Assembly (NCBI GenBank): GCA_027082955.1 | Contig: JALWTA010000030.1 | Location: forward strand, 62,001 to 126,000 | DNA length: 64,000 bases | DNA from: Sulfurovum sp. | GTDB taxonomy: Bacteria > Campylobacterota > Campylobacteria > Campylobacterales > Sulfurovaceae | Direction of reading: 5' to 3' | In this document: positions 1 to 8,568 of the stretch, piece by piece | Layout of the letters: every line of letters starts with the position of its first letter | Numbering within the stretch: the stretch's first letter is position 1 | Position numbers and translations under genes: made by a program | The notes under the pieces: model-generated | Seen by the model: the letters and a program-made list of their open reading frames with translations, nothing else | Told to the model about the DNA's origin: nothing | The model's database searches: none

Positions 1-348
1 CTTGCCAAATATATGCGTATCCTTACCCCGACGTTTGTTGCGGCATACCCTGAGAAGATCATCAACATTCACCACTCTTTCCTTCCGGCATTTATCGGTG
101 CCAACCCCTACAAACAAGCCTATGAACGCGGTGTGAAGATCATCGGTGCGACGGCACACTTTGTGACGAACGATCTTGATGAAGGACCGATCATCGCGCA
201 GGATGTCATCCCCGTCAATCACCGTTTTGACTGGAGAGATATGCAGCGTGCCGGGCGTGATGTGGAGAAAGTGGTACTCTCCCGTGCACTCAATCTTGTG
301 TTGCATGACCGTGTTTTTGTCAATGGCAACAAAACGATTGTGTTTTAA
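1..348 (+). CDS. purU: Formyltetrahydrofolate deformylase PurU, 3' part
   Basis: The reading frame is open from the first base of the window, so the 5' part of the gene lies outside. The visible 115 residues form the C-terminal formyltransferase-fold domain: [14 protein letters not shown], then GATAHFV and DEGPIIAQD, the family's active-site region with the catalytic Asp in DEGPI. PurU hydrolyses 10-formyl-THF to formate and THF, supplying formate for purine synthesis and balancing the one-carbon pool in the cytoplasm. The N-terminal ACT domain is not in view. The TAA stop is followed at once by a heptamer repeat and a REP hairpin. Identification is confident. Confidence 0.93.
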   Translation, partial: LAKYMRILTPTFVAAYPEKIINIHHSFLPAFIGANPYKQAYERGVKIIGATAHFVTNDLDEGPIIAQDVIPVNHRFDWRDMQRAGRDVEKVVLSRALNLVLHDRVFVNGNKTIVF

Positions 349-380
349 ATGAGGAATGAAGTATGAGGAATGAGGAACGG
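349..380. repeat. Imperfect heptamer tandem array (unit ATGAGGA)
   Basis: Starting on the base after the purU stop codon, four 7-bp units can be read: ATGAGGA, ATGAAGT, ATGAGGA, ATGAGGA, then a decayed ACGGATA. It is one of five such 7-bp-period arrays in the window, each with a different unit. Confidence 0.7.
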
Positions 381-389
381 ATAAGATCT

Positions 390-411
390 GTAGGGTGCGT
401 AATCACGCACC
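390..411 (+). repeat. REP-like element, GTAG foot plus 7-bp hairpin
   Basis: GTAG is followed by a perfect 7-bp stem GGTGCGT / ACGCACC closed by the loop AATC. Five more copies occur at 4311, 4430, 6052, 12504 and 12576. A GTAG tetranucleotide at the foot of a short hairpin is the hallmark of REP sequences mobilised by RAYT (TnpA-REP) transposases; no RAYT gene is in the window. Confidence 0.85.
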
Positions 412-444
412 AAAATCAGCGTTTGCTGTGATGATGGATTATCA

Positions 445-933
445 ATGTTTAATATAGTATTGGTGGAACCTCAGATCCCGCAAAATACAGGGACGATCGG
501 GCGGTTGTGTGTCAATCTTGGGGCGACGCTGCATCTGATCAAGCCGCTTGGATTTGACATTGACGACAAAGCGGTCAAGCGGGCGGGGCTTGACTACTGG
601 AAGCAGCTTGATCTTGTTGTCTGGGAGTCGTTTTCAGAGTTTCTTGCTGCCCATCCTGTAGATACCCATACCCATATGGCAACGACAAAGACAGACAACC
701 TCTACTTTGATGCCAAGTTTCAAAAAGGGGATTATATTCTTTTTGGTTCCGAGACCAAAGGGATCGATGAACGTGTGCTTTTAGAGCACCCCCAGCAGTG
801 CATTACTATCCCCATGGGCGGCAAGGGAAGAAGTCTCAACCTTGGTGTGAGTGTCGGTATTGTCACTTATGAGGCACTGCGTCAAAACTATGCAGGGTTT
901 GAGAAGATCACTATCCCTTTCAAGGAGTCCTGA
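445..933 (+). CDS. trmL: tRNA (cytidine(34)-2'-O)-methyltransferase TrmL
   Basis: A SPOUT-class methyltransferase of 162 residues, the usual length of TrmL. Visible landmarks are the N-terminal VEPQIPQNTGTIGRLC motif, the GSETKGI loop near residue 110 and the C-terminal knot segment with IPMGGKGRSLNLGVSV, which binds S-adenosylmethionine. The enzyme 2'-O-methylates the wobble base of tRNA-Leu isoacceptors as a dimer. The start is the ATG at 445; no strong ribosome-binding site is seen. Its TGA overlaps the ATG of the next small gene, so the two are probably co-translated. Confidence 0.92.
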   Translation: MFNIVLVEPQIPQNTGTIGRLCVNLGATLHLIKPLGFDIDDKAVKRAGLDYWKQLDLVVWESFSEFLAAHPVDTHTHMATTKTDNLYFDAKFQKGDYILFGSETKGIDERVLLEHPQQCITIPMGGKGRSLNLGVSVGIVTYEALRQNYAGFEKITIPFKES

Positions 934-1076
934 TGTCATTTGGAGACATTGTCTATATTTTCGCTGCGCTGCTTTTTGCCTATATGACCTTTGTAATCGT
1001 ACGCAACAATTTCCGTTCAAAGTTCGATGATGAGTGGCGACGCAAAGACCTCAAAGAGGACGAAGAGGAACTATAA
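933..1076 (+). CDS. 47-residue membrane microprotein
   Basis: This short gene begins inside the stop codon of trmL (TGATG overlap) and runs 47 codons to TAA. The product has one hydrophobic segment at about residues 6-23 (IVYIFAALLFAYMTFVIV) and a highly charged, acidic tail ending KEDEEEL. Translational coupling to trmL and a clean transmembrane plus charged-tail layout argue that it is real rather than a random frame. I do not recognise a family. It lies 62 bp upstream of glyS and could be an inner-membrane small protein with the charged tail in the cytoplasm (positive-inside rule, residues VRNNFRSK follow the segment). Confidence 0.6.
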   Translation: MSFGDIVYIFAALLFAYMTFVIVRNNFRSKFDDEWRRKDLKEDEEEL

Positions 1077-1138
1077 CCCCCTATTTACCAACTTTTGGGT
1101 AAAATATCCTCCATTATCTCCTTAGAGGATCTTTTACG

Positions 1139-3187
1139 ATGACACAACCACTACTCATAGAGATCGGTGTGGAAGAACTGCCCGCCATTCCGCTTCTGAA
1201 AATTGTTACCAACATTGAAAATGCATGGCGCAAACTGCTTGAAGAGTACAAACTCTCGTGCGATTTCCGTTTTGTCTATACGCCAAGACGTCTTGTACTG
1301 ATGCACGATGCCATGCCGCTTACACAGGAAGACAGCACTATCGAGCTGATGGGACCTCCGGTTGCAGCGGCGTTCAAAGACGGTGAGCCTACCCCTGCCG
1401 CGCTTGGGTTTGCAAGAAAGTGCGGTGTGGATGTGAATGAACTGGGTCGAGCGCAAAAAGGCAAAAGTGAAGTGCTCTACTTCAAAAAAGAGGAGAAGGG
1501 TGAAGAGACTGCTTCTTTGCTTGAAGAGATGATAGCAAAATGGATTGCCTCTATGGCGTTTGGCAAGATGATGCGCTGGGGTGACAGAAGCGATGAGTTC
1601 ATCCGCCCGGTACGCTGGCTGCAGGTCAGACTGGGAGATACTTCCGTACCTGTAGAACTCTTTGGTGTTAGCTCAGATACCAAGACCTATGTGCACCGTA
1701 TGGTAAGCTATGATGCAGTCGAAGTACCGAGCATTGAAGCCTACACAGGAGTGCTCAAAGAGGGAGCAGTGACGCTTGAGCCTTCAGATCGTGAGGCACG
1801 CATTCTTGCCGAGTTTGATGCGCTTGAAGCAGAACACGGCATTGTGATCGAACGTGACGGTGCACTCTTGGCAGAAGTGGTTGCCATTACTGAGAACCCC
1901 AAAGCGCTGGTAGGGAAGTTTGACGAGATGTTCCTCGAACTGCCGCCAGAAGTGATCATCACTTCTATGAAAGAGCATCAGCGCTACTTTCCTGTCTTTG
2001 AAAACGGCAAGATCACCAACAAATTTGTGGTAGTCTCCAACGCCTACACTAATGACTACGCCAAAGTGGTTGCAGGAAATGAGCGTGTGCTTAAACCAAG
2101 ACTGGCTGACGGGCTTTTCTTCTACCGTAATGACCTGCGAAACGGACTGAGTACAGCGGGACTTGAGAAGGTACAGTTCATTGACGGACTGGGAACGCTG
2201 GCAGACAAGATCAAGCGTGAAAAGGGCATTGCGCTTAGGCTGCTTGCGCTCTACATGGACAAACTTGAAGCACAAACGGGTAAAACGCCTGCGGAACTTG
2301 AAAAACTCATAGACAGAGCCCTCACACTTGCCAAGGCAGACCTGATGAGTGAGATGGTGTATGAGTTTACAGAGCTTCAGGGGCTTATGGGGTACTACTA
2401 TGCCAAAGCGCTTGGAGAAGATCCGCTGGTTTACAATGCGATCAAAGAGCAGTATATGCCTGTGGGTGAAGGTGCGGAGCTTCCAAGTTCACTCTTCTCG
2501 GCGATTGTGGCGATGAGCATTAAGCTCGATACGCTGCTTGGACTCTTCAGTGTCGGCAAGATCCCTACCGGAAGCAAAGACCCGTTCGCGCTCCGCCGTG
2601 CGGTAAATGGTATCGTGCGTATTGTTATTGACAACGATATTGCATTTAACATCGACAATATGCTGGAGTTGCTTAAAGATGCGTATGAGAGTTTTGATAT
2701 CGCACAGCTTAAAGCCTTTATCATTGAGCGTATCAACAAGAGCCTTGATGCCAACCCGTCAGTTATTGCCGCAGTGCTTGCAAGCGGAGAGGCAGACATC
2801 AATGAGATCGCCAAAAAGGTAGCTGCACTCAATGAGATTGTCGCAGATGAGAGTTTCAAAGAGCAGTTTGCCACTTTCAAACGTGTGGCGAACATCTCCA
2901 AAGATGTCGATCTGGATGGCGATCTGAGCATCGATGTGAGCCTCTTTAAAGAGGATGCTGAAGTGAGCCTCTATAATGCCTATGAAAAGGTGATCAATCA
3001 GGCGTTTAACGACTACAAAAGCAGACTGGAGGCACTCTTTGGACTCAAGCGAGAACTCGATGCGTACTTTGATGATGTGCTGGTCAATGCCGAAGAGGAA
3101 GCGCTGCGTAAAAACCGTCAGCATATGATCGCTTCTATCTACAAAACCTTCCGGGATATTGCGGATATCAAAGAGATTACGGTTTAG
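1139..3187 (+). CDS. glyS: Glycyl-tRNA synthetase beta subunit
   Basis: The 682-residue product begins MTQPLLIEIGVEELPA, the signature of the GlyRS beta chain, and contains the HD-like core (MKEHQRYFPVF, KTDLMSEMVYEFTELQG-type segment seen here as LAKADLMSEMVYEFTEL) and a C-terminal tRNA-binding helical region. The beta subunit binds tRNA-Gly and joins the alpha subunit (GlyQ) in an alpha2-beta2 enzyme that charges tRNA-Gly. glyQ is not in the window. The ATG at 1139 is preceded by AGAGGA at a suitable distance. The next gene starts 6 bp after the stop, so the two are likely co-transcribed. Confidence 0.95.
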   Translation: MTQPLLIEIGVEELPAIPLLKIVTNIENAWRKLLEEYKLSCDFRFVYTPRRLVLMHDAMPLTQEDSTIELMGPPVAAAFKDGEPTPAALGFARKCGVDVNELGRAQKGKSEVLYFKKEEKGEETASLLEEMIAKWIASMAFGKMMRWGDRSDEFIRPVRWLQVRLGDTSVPVELFGVSSDTKTYVHRMVSYDAVEVPSIEAYTGVLKEGAVTLEPSDREARILAEFDALEAEHGIVIERDGALLAEVVAITENPKALVGKFDEMFLELPPEVIITSMKEHQRYFPVFENGKITNKFVVVSNAYTNDYAKVVAGNERVLKPRLADGLFFYRNDLRNGLSTAGLEKVQFIDGLGTLADKIKREKGIALRLLALYMDKLEAQTGKTPAELEKLIDRALTLAKADLMSEMVYEFTELQGLMGYYYAKALGEDPLVYNAIKEQYMPVGEGAELPSSLFSAIVAMSIKLDTLLGLFSVGKIPTGSKDPFALRRAVNGIVRIVIDNDIAFNIDNMLELLKDAYESFDIAQLKAFIIERINKSLDANPSVIAAVLASGEADINEIAKKVAALNEIVADESFKEQFATFKRVANISKDVDLDGDLSIDVSLFKEDAEVSLYNAYEKVINQAFNDYKSRLEALFGLKRELDAYFDDVLVNAEEEALRKNRQHMIASIYKTFRDIADIKEITV

Positions 3188-3192
3188 GCAGC

Positions 3193-4314
3193 ATGCCTGA
3201 GAGTTACGATACCATTGTTATCGGTGCAGGGATTGCCGGGTGCTGTGCGGCGTTTGCATTGAAACAGCAGGGACAGGATGTCTTGCTTGTGGATAGAAGC
3301 GGTATGGCAGCCACAGGCGGTTCTGGCGCGGCTGGTGCATTTGTTTCTCCCAAGATCGGCAAAGGTGGACCGCTTCAGGCATTAACCAATGAAGCCTTTG
3401 CCTATGCCAAAGATTTTTACCTAAAATACTTTCCCGACTATTTCCACCAGAGCGGTGTGATCCGTATCCCCAAAGATGCAGAGGATGCGAAGAAGTTTTC
3501 ACTTTACGAACCGCACAATGAAGCAAAGTATCGCTGGATAGAAAAAGAGCAGTTGCAAAGACTCGGTATCAAAGAAAACAATGCAAGTTTTCTCTTCGAA
3601 GAAGCAGGTGTCTGTGATGCACCAGAGCTGTGTAATGCTATTCTAAAACAGCTTCCCTTTCAACAGTTTGCAGTAGAAAAACTGATCTACAACAACGGAA
3701 GTTGGACTCTCCTCAATGCTCAGTGCTCAGCGCTCAACGCTCGACACATCGTGCTGGCAACCGGACATGAGAGCGATCTTCTTGATTTGCGTTACATGGG
3801 CATACGCGGTACCTGGGGTTCACGGGGAGATTACTACAGCGCGTTGAAACTTGATGTGAGCATGCACAAAAAGATCTCAGTTTCTGCCAATATTGACGGC
3901 ATTATTAAACTTGGTGCCACCCATGTCAAATCCAAAAGTCCCTGTATACTCTGTGAGGGTAAACCGCTTGCATCACTCGAAGTGCAGGCAGCCCAGATGG
4001 TTGATACCACCGATTTTAAGCTCAAAGAGACTTTTTGTGGTATGCGTGCAGGCAGCAAGGACTACTTTCCTTTGGTAGGCAGTGTGGTTGACGTACCCCA
4101 CATGGAAGCACACCACCCCAATGTCTTTCGCGGTGCCAAACCACCGCTGAAACATCTGGAAAACCTCTATATCCTAAACGGTGTAGGCGGACGTGGATTT
4201 GTCTTTGCACCGCTGATGGCAAAGTGGCTTGCCGAGCTGATAGTAGAGGGGAAAGCTGTTGACAGACGTGTCGATCCAGACAGGCTTTTTTTGAAGTGGG
4301 CGAGGAAGCTGTAG
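3193..4314 (+). CDS. MnmC-type FAD-dependent oxidoreductase
   Basis: This 373-residue protein has an N-terminal dinucleotide-binding motif GAGIAG at residues 11-16, a GGSGAAGAFVSPKIG segment where MnmC proteins carry their SGNxxGxxxP motif, and a C-terminal GVGGRGFVFAPLMAKWLAELI stretch split here as GVGGRGF and APLMAKWLAE that closes the FAD site of the DAO fold. The best fit is the oxidoreductase half of MnmC, which converts cmnm5s2U34 to nm5s2U34 in tRNA; the methyltransferase half is absent here, so another DAO-family role is possible. Residues about 174-185 are encoded by a heptamer repeat, and the TAG stop belongs to a REP element. Confidence 0.7.
   Translation: MPESYDTIVIGAGIAGCCAAFALKQQGQDVLLVDRSGMAATGGSGAAGAFVSPKIGKGGPLQALTNEAFAYAKDFYLKYFPDYFHQSGVIRIPKDAEDAKKFSLYEPHNEAKYRWIEKEQLQRLGIKENNASFLFEEAGVCDAPELCNAILKQLPFQQFAVEKLIYNNGSWTLLNAQCSALNARHIVLATGHESDLLDLRYMGIRGTWGSRGDYYSALKLDVSMHKKISVSANIDGIIKLGATHVKSKSPCILCEGKPLASLEVQAAQMVDTTDFKLKETFCGMRAGSKDYFPLVGSVVDVPHMEAHHPNVFRGAKPPLKHLENLYILNGVGGRGFVFAPLMAKWLAELIVEGKAVDRRVDPDRLFLKWARKL
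3712..3746. repeat. Imperfect heptamer array inside the FAD oxidoreductase gene
   Basis: Five successive 7-bp units CTCAATG, CTCAGTG, CTCAGCG, CTCAACG, CTCGACA lie in the coding sequence and are translated as part of LLNAQCSALNAR. All differences between units are point changes. Confidence 0.7.
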
Positions 4315-4332
4315 GGTGCGTAGTCACGCACC
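4311..4332 (+). repeat. REP-like element supplying the stop codon of the FAD oxidoreductase gene
   Basis: GTAG plus the stem GGTGCGT / ACGCACC with loop AGTC. The TAG of the GTAG foot (4312-4314) is the stop codon of the gene ending at 4314. It faces a second, inverted copy at 4430-4451, forming a 141-bp pair between two convergent genes. A partial copy of the hairpin's 3' arm with its flank (CACGCACCTTTTAAGCG) lies between them near 4371-4389. Confidence 0.87.
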
Positions 4333-4429
4333 TTTAAAGCGTTGTTTAGAGCTGAGCGTTAAGATTGGGGTACACGCACCTTTTAAGCGTATGGTGATAG
4401 TAATGGTTATTTCCGATCAATGGTTTGAA

Positions 4430-4451
4430 GGTGCGAAATATCGCACCCTAC
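4430..4451 (-). repeat. REP-like element supplying the stop codon of bpt
   Basis: Read on the minus strand this is GTAG, GGTGCGA, loop TATT, TCGCACC. The last stem pair is T-A in other copies and A-T here, a compensated change that keeps the hairpin. The TAG of the foot (4448-4450) is the stop codon of bpt. The flank TTCAAACCATTGAT after the hairpin is shared with the copy at 12504. Confidence 0.87.
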
Positions 4452-5203
4452 GGCTGTTCCCACTTTTCCCACGAAGCCGGTTCTGTTATATGTGGGAATC
4501 CGTCCAGGATCTCCTGCGGCTGGAACTTCGGTTTGTAGGCAAAGGCTTTGCAGCCATCCACCCAGTAGCCGAGGTAGATGTAGGGCAGTTCAAGTATCTT
4601 TGCCAGTTTGATCTGGTAGAGCAGGGAATAGGTGCCTAAAGAGAGTTTGCCGTAATCGGGGTCGTAGTAGAAGTAGATGGCGCTGATGCCGTCATCGAGA
4701 ATATCGATGAGATCAACCCCTACCAGTTTTCTGTCAACGATGTAGAGTACCTCTTTGCCAAAGTCGTGTGCACCGTCCACAAAGTTCTCATGGTACTCAC
4801 GATGTGAAATGTTGCGGTGGCTCCAGCCGTCTTTTTTGTGTTTGTAGGCGTGGTATTTGTTGTAGAGGTCAAGGTGTGACTGGGTCATGGTTGGTTTTTG
4901 TACGATGATCTGGGTATGTTCGTTGCGTCTGATGGTACGGCGTTCGGATTTGCTGAAGGTGTAGTCTGTCGCATCGATACGCAGACTTTTGCACTCGTTA
5001 CAGCCATTGCAGATGGGGTGGAAGAAGTATTTCCCAAAACGGCGCCAGCCTCTCTGTATGACGGCAGTCGCAAAGGTTTTGGAAGCATTTTCCACATATT
5101 TGTAGTGCATCCGTACACTGCGTCCGGGCAGGTAGGCACATTCGTAGTCGAGCATGGAAAAGTCAGTAGAGGGAGGGTTGAGCAGGTCGAGTTCTTCGTT
5201 CAT
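4448..5203 (-). CDS. bpt: Aspartate/glutamate leucyltransferase Bpt (Ate family)
   Basis: The 251-residue protein belongs to the bacterial ATE-like family. It has the N-terminal cysteine cluster CNGCNEC near residues 63-69 with SLR following, and the C-terminal GNAT-like domain with YLGYWVDGCKAFAYKPKF. These enzymes transfer leucine from Leu-tRNA to proteins whose N-terminus is Asp or Glu, marking them for ClpS/ClpAP degradation in the N-end rule pathway. The start at 5203 is preceded by a strong AAGGAGAGG. It converges on the FAD oxidoreductase gene, and its TAG stop lies inside a REP hairpin foot, so the last residues may have been set by the repeat. Confidence 0.92.
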   Translation of the reverse strand: MNEELDLLNPPSTDFSMLDYECAYLPGRSVRMHYKYVENASKTFATAVIQRGWRRFGKYFFHPICNGCNECKSLRIDATDYTFSKSERRTIRRNEHTQIIVQKPTMTQSHLDLYNKYHAYKHKKDGWSHRNISHREYHENFVDGAHDFGKEVLYIVDRKLVGVDLIDILDDGISAIYFYYDPDYGKLSLGTYSLLYQIKLAKILELPYIYLGYWVDGCKAFAYKPKFQPQEILDGFPHITEPASWEKWEQP

Positions 5204-5287
5204 GGTGCCTCTCCTTTACTGTAATATCATCGCGATTATACAGAAATTATTGTAAAATCACCATACATTGGAATTTCAGGAGTGCAT

Positions 5288-5992
5288 GTGTTTCTCTATC
5301 AGCCGACAAGCGGATACTGTTATAACAGTGATTCGATCTTTCTGTATGATTTTATCTGCCGTTTCTCTCCCAAAGGGAAACTGCTTGATGTCGGCTGTGG
5401 TGTGGGGATCATCTCACTGCTGCTCACGCGGGATTTTGGAACACAGACGCACATCATCGACAAGCAGGAGACGATGCTCTCTTATGCGGTACACAACTTT
5501 AAGCTCAATAGTCTTAATGTGACATCGCATCTTGGGGATTTTACCGAGTTTCAGAGTGAGGAGCGGTTTGACTACATTGTCTCAAACCCGCCCTTTTATG
5601 ATCCCAATGTGACACAGAGTGAAAACACACACCTAAATATCGCCCGTTATGCGCACCATTTGCCTGTTGAACGGTTTATCAGACGTGTAAAGACCTTTTT
5701 GCGTCCTAAAGGGTGGTTCATTTTCTGTTATGATGCCAAACAGATCGACCTGCTTATGCAGTGGCTCAAACACTACGGCATCAACCCTGAAAAGATACAG
5801 TTTGTCCACTCCAAGATCGACCGTGAATCCAAGCTGGTGATGATTGCAGCACGCAACAACTCAAAGTCGATGACACAGGTGTTGCCGCCGCTGATCGTCT
5901 TTGATGAGCAGAGCAACTACCTTCCTGCGGCACAACAGGCGTTTGAGAGGGCGGGGACGCATAGTATCAAAGCGGAACGCGATGAGAATTAA
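5288..5992 (+). CDS. TrmN6-like tRNA (adenine-N6)-methyltransferase
   Basis: This Rossmann-fold methyltransferase of 234 residues has the SAM-binding motif DVGCGVG at residues 34-40 and the N6-adenine catalytic motif NPPFY at 100-104. It starts FLYQPTSGYCYNSDSIFL, typical of TrmN6/YfiC, which methylates A37 of tRNA1-Val. A substrate other than tRNA1-Val cannot be excluded. I chose the GTG at 5288 because AGGAG lies 5 bp upstream; the GTG at 5282 would overlap that site. The TAA stop is contained in the first unit of a heptamer array. Confidence 0.83.
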   Translation: MFLYQPTSGYCYNSDSIFLYDFICRFSPKGKLLDVGCGVGIISLLLTRDFGTQTHIIDKQETMLSYAVHNFKLNSLNVTSHLGDFTEFQSEERFDYIVSNPPFYDPNVTQSENTHLNIARYAHHLPVERFIRRVKTFLRPKGWFIFCYDAKQIDLLMQWLKHYGINPEKIQFVHSKIDRESKLVMIAARNNSKSMTQVLPPLIVFDEQSNYLPAAQQAFERAGTHSIKAERDEN

Positions 5993-6023
5993 AAGTTAAA
6001 AATTAGAAATTAAAAATTGTGGT
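5989..6023. repeat. Imperfect heptamer array (unit TTAAAAA) overlapping a stop codon
   Basis: Units TTAAAAG, TTAAAAA, TTAGAAA, TTAAAAA, TTGTGGT. The stop TAA (5990-5992) of the methyltransferase gene lies in the first unit. A REP copy follows 29 bp later, the same order of array then REP as after purU. Confidence 0.7.
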
Positions 6024-6051
6024 ATGCATTGCTTTGCAATGCTTTTATTAT

Positions 6052-6073
6052 GTAGGGTGCGTAATCACGCACC
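6052..6073 (+). repeat. REP-like element just upstream of the ykgJ-type gene
   Basis: GTAG, GGTGCGT, loop AATC, ACGCACC: identical to the copy at 390. It ends 15 bp before the ATG at 6089, immediately upstream of its ribosome-binding site, so the hairpin sits in the leader or just upstream of it. Confidence 0.85.
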
Positions 6074-6088
6074 ATAGTGAGGTGGAAA

Positions 6089-6469
6089 ATGAATGAAAAT
6101 CTGATGGAAAAAGAAGGCTATAACTACAAGTTTGATCCCTCTGCGTGTGAGGCGTGTGGTGGGCATTGCTGTACGGGTGAGAGCGGGTATATCTGGGCAA
6201 AATATGACGAGATTGTCAACATGGCGGCGTTTGTTAACCTTTCGGTGGAAGAATTTGCTACAATGTATCTTAGAAAAGTCAAACACCGTTATTCGCTTAC
6301 AGAGAAGATGCTGGCGCCGGACAATTATGCCTGTATCTTTTTTGACGAAACAAAAAACCGCTGTTCCATCTATCCGGTTCGGCCGCTTCAGTGCCGTACC
6401 TTTCCATTTTGGGAACAGTTCAAACATGATGAAGAAGAGGTAAGAAAAGAGTGTCCTGGAATCGTATGA
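6089..6469 (+). CDS. YkgJ-family cysteine-cluster protein
   Basis: A 126-residue protein with CxxCxGxCC (CEACGGHCC, residues 20-28) and a later C-S-I-Y-P-x-R-P-x-x-C motif. This is the UPF0153/YkgJ family, thought to bind zinc or an iron-sulfur cluster; the biochemical role is not established. The ATG at 6089 is chosen because GAGGTGG lies 5 bp upstream; a GTG at 6077 is in frame but would destroy that site. The last codon overlaps the start of the TPR gene (ATGA), indicating co-translation. Confidence 0.85.
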   Translation: MNENLMEKEGYNYKFDPSACEACGGHCCTGESGYIWAKYDEIVNMAAFVNLSVEEFATMYLRKVKHRYSLTEKMLAPDNYACIFFDETKNRCSIYPVRPLQCRTFPFWEQFKHDEEEVRKECPGIV

Positions 6470-7719
6470 TTTTGATGCTGGCAGCAGCATTGACCATTAG
6501 CAGTACTACTGCAGCAGCCAAAGAACTGCGGATGCTCAGCGAGGATACGCTGATTATAAGCGGATTGCTTTTTAATGAATATGGTGCCTATGAAAACAGC
6601 AGAGAGGTATTTGCCAAACTATATGATATGACTGGAGAGAGGGTTTATCTTTTTAAAGAGGTGGCGGCTTCTCTTTTGGGGAGAACACATATTCCGGAAA
6701 GTATAAAACGCTTAAAACATTATGATTCAATACACCCGAATATCCTTGATGTTAAACGGCTGTTGATACCGCTTTACCTTACCAACCAGCAAATTGGTGA
6801 GGCAAAAGAAGAGGCAGATTATCTTTTGGAACGTTCTGATAAAGCAACTGATCTTGATCTGGCATCCAACCCATATCTCTATTCCGGTGATTTTAAAAAG
6901 GCACTTTCGCTGCTTCAAAAAGCATATGAAAAATCATCAAGCGAACAGGTATTGCTGCGTATGGTATCGATTATGGATGAATATACCGGAGAGCGGAAAC
7001 GGGCGATTCAAATGCTGGAAACTCATCGACGTATGCATGTAGTAAGCAGCAACACGCTTTTCTTCAAACTGCTTACCCTGTATGTCAAAGAGAATGATGT
7101 TGACGGTGTACTTTCGGTCTATAAAGCATTGTATGAAAAAGATAAAAATGATGAGTATCTTGAACGTATTGTCAAAGCGTATGCCTTTAAGGGTGACATC
7201 GATGGTGCAATTGATTTTCTGGAGAAGCATAAACCTGTCTCCAAAATACTCTACCAGCTCTATAAGGTTAAAAAAGCGTATGGCAAAGCACTGGTTTTGG
7301 CACAAAAATTCTACAATATAAAACATGATCCAAAATGGCTGGCGGAAATAGCGATTCTTACCTATGAAAAGGCCAAAGACAAAAATGACAAAGCCATGAT
7401 CGCAAAAGTTGTCAGTACCTTTGACAAGGCTATTTCAATGGGTGTAGATGACAGTATCTATCTGAACTATTATGGTTACACATTGATTGATAAAGGAATT
7501 GATGTGAAGAAGGGGATGAAGATTCTCAAAAATGCATTACACCAGCAACCGGACAATACCTACTATCTCGACTCTTTGGCATGGGGATACTATAAGGAAA
7601 AAGAGTGTAAAAAAGCGTACGATACCATGCAACAGGTTGTTGCACAGGAAGGGCTTTCCGAACCAGAAATTGCCGAGCATTGGAAGTTGATAAAGGCGTG
7701 CAGCAAAGTTCAGCATTGA
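6466..7719 (+). CDS. Exported TPR-repeat protein
   Basis: The 417-residue product starts MILMLAAALTISSTTAAAKE, a plausible Sec signal peptide, and continues with a long series of helical pairs typical of tetratricopeptide repeats (for example YLERIVKAYAFKGDIDGAIDFLEKH split as YLERIVKAYAF and GDIDGAIDFLE, and NTYYLDSLAWGYYKEKECKKAY near the end as TYYLDSLAWGYYKE). It is probably a periplasmic or membrane-attached scaffold. The ATG at 6466 forms an ATGA overlap with the upstream gene; a GTG at 6451 is an alternative start. No catalytic domain is seen and the partner is unknown. Confidence 0.75.
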   Translation: MILMLAAALTISSTTAAAKELRMLSEDTLIISGLLFNEYGAYENSREVFAKLYDMTGERVYLFKEVAASLLGRTHIPESIKRLKHYDSIHPNILDVKRLLIPLYLTNQQIGEAKEEADYLLERSDKATDLDLASNPYLYSGDFKKALSLLQKAYEKSSSEQVLLRMVSIMDEYTGERKRAIQMLETHRRMHVVSSNTLFFKLLTLYVKENDVDGVLSVYKALYEKDKNDEYLERIVKAYAFKGDIDGAIDFLEKHKPVSKILYQLYKVKKAYGKALVLAQKFYNIKHDPKWLAEIAILTYEKAKDKNDKAMIAKVVSTFDKAISMGVDDSIYLNYYGYTLIDKGIDVKKGMKILKNALHQQPDNTYYLDSLAWGYYKEKECKKAYDTMQQVVAQEGLSEPEIAEHWKLIKACSKVQH

Positions 7720-7770
7720 ATGAAACAGCTTCGGGTATAATGCGGTTAAAATTTTTTGGAAGAGACAGGC

Positions 7771-8568
7771 ATGGCAGATATTTTAGATGAGATTATCAAA
7801 AAGACTAAAGACGATCTTGAAAAACGCAAGGTTGAGTATCCGCTAGAGTGGTTGGGGCGTTCTCTGGCATTCAACCCTTTTGTACCCAAGGATGTTAAAT
7901 CATTTCTACGCTCAACCGAAGAAAACCCCTATCGTATTATTGCTGAAGTGAAAAAAGCAAGCCCGAGTAAGGGAATCATCCGTGAGGATTTCGATCCGGT
8001 GGAGATTGCACAAGCTTACGAGAAGGGTGGTGCAGACGCCCTCTCTGTGCTAACAGAGCCGCACTGGTTCAAGGGTGATAAAGAGTATCTGGGGATGATC
8101 CGCCGCTATGTGGGTATCCCGCTGCTGCGCAAAGACTTCATCGTCGATAAATACCAGATCGTCGAAGCACTGGCGTACGGTGCAGACTTCATTTTGCTCA
8201 TTGCCAAAGCACTCTCTCGCAAAGAGCTTAAAGAGCTTTACGAATATGCACTCCATCTTGGACTGGAAGTGCTTGTAGAGATACATGACAAGAGTGATCT
8301 GGTCAAAGCGATGTTCGCCGGAGCCAACATCGTCGGCATCAACCACCGCAATCTTGAGACCTTCGAGATGGATATGAGTCTGAGCGAAAAGCTCATCCCT
8401 CTCATCCCAAACGGCAAGATCATCGTTGCCGAATCCGGCATTAACGACCATGAAACAGTCGTAGAGCTTAATAAAGTTGGTGCCGATGCGTTCCTTGTTG
8501 GTGAACACTTTATGCGGCAGGATGACATCACTGCGGCGATTAAAGCGGTGAAGTATGGTGAGGTGTAA
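7771..8568 (+). CDS. trpC: Indole-3-glycerol phosphate synthase TrpC
   Basis: A TIM-barrel enzyme of 265 residues that closes the indole ring in tryptophan biosynthesis. Clear landmarks are [11 protein letters not shown] (catalytic Lys), [46 protein letters not shown] and ESGI. The ATG at 7771 follows AAGAGACAGG; an in-frame TTG at 7756 is less likely. No other trp gene is adjacent, so the trp genes are dispersed in this organism. Confidence 0.95.
   Translation: MADILDEIIKKTKDDLEKRKVEYPLEWLGRSLAFNPFVPKDVKSFLRSTEENPYRIIAEVKKASPSKGIIREDFDPVEIAQAYEKGGADALSVLTEPHWFKGDKEYLGMIRRYVGIPLLRKDFIVDKYQIVEALAYGADFILLIAKALSRKELKELYEYALHLGLEVLVEIHDKSDLVKAMFAGANIVGINHRNLETFEMDMSLSEKLIPLIPNGKIIVAESGINDHETVVELNKVGADAFLVGEHFMRQDDITAAIKAVKYGEV

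Noticed and set aside
1784-2275. 163-codon minus-strand frame opposite glyS
   Set aside because: Shadow frame inside the GlyRS beta coding region without any supporting feature.
4340-4368. Possible sixth heptamer array between the two REP copies
   Set aside because: GAGCTGA-GCGTTAA-type units can be forced but only two agree, so the period is not convincing.
4316-4639. 107-codon plus-strand frame beginning at the REP pair
   Set aside because: It runs across the REP repeats and then antisense to the conserved 3' part of bpt; the translation resembles nothing.
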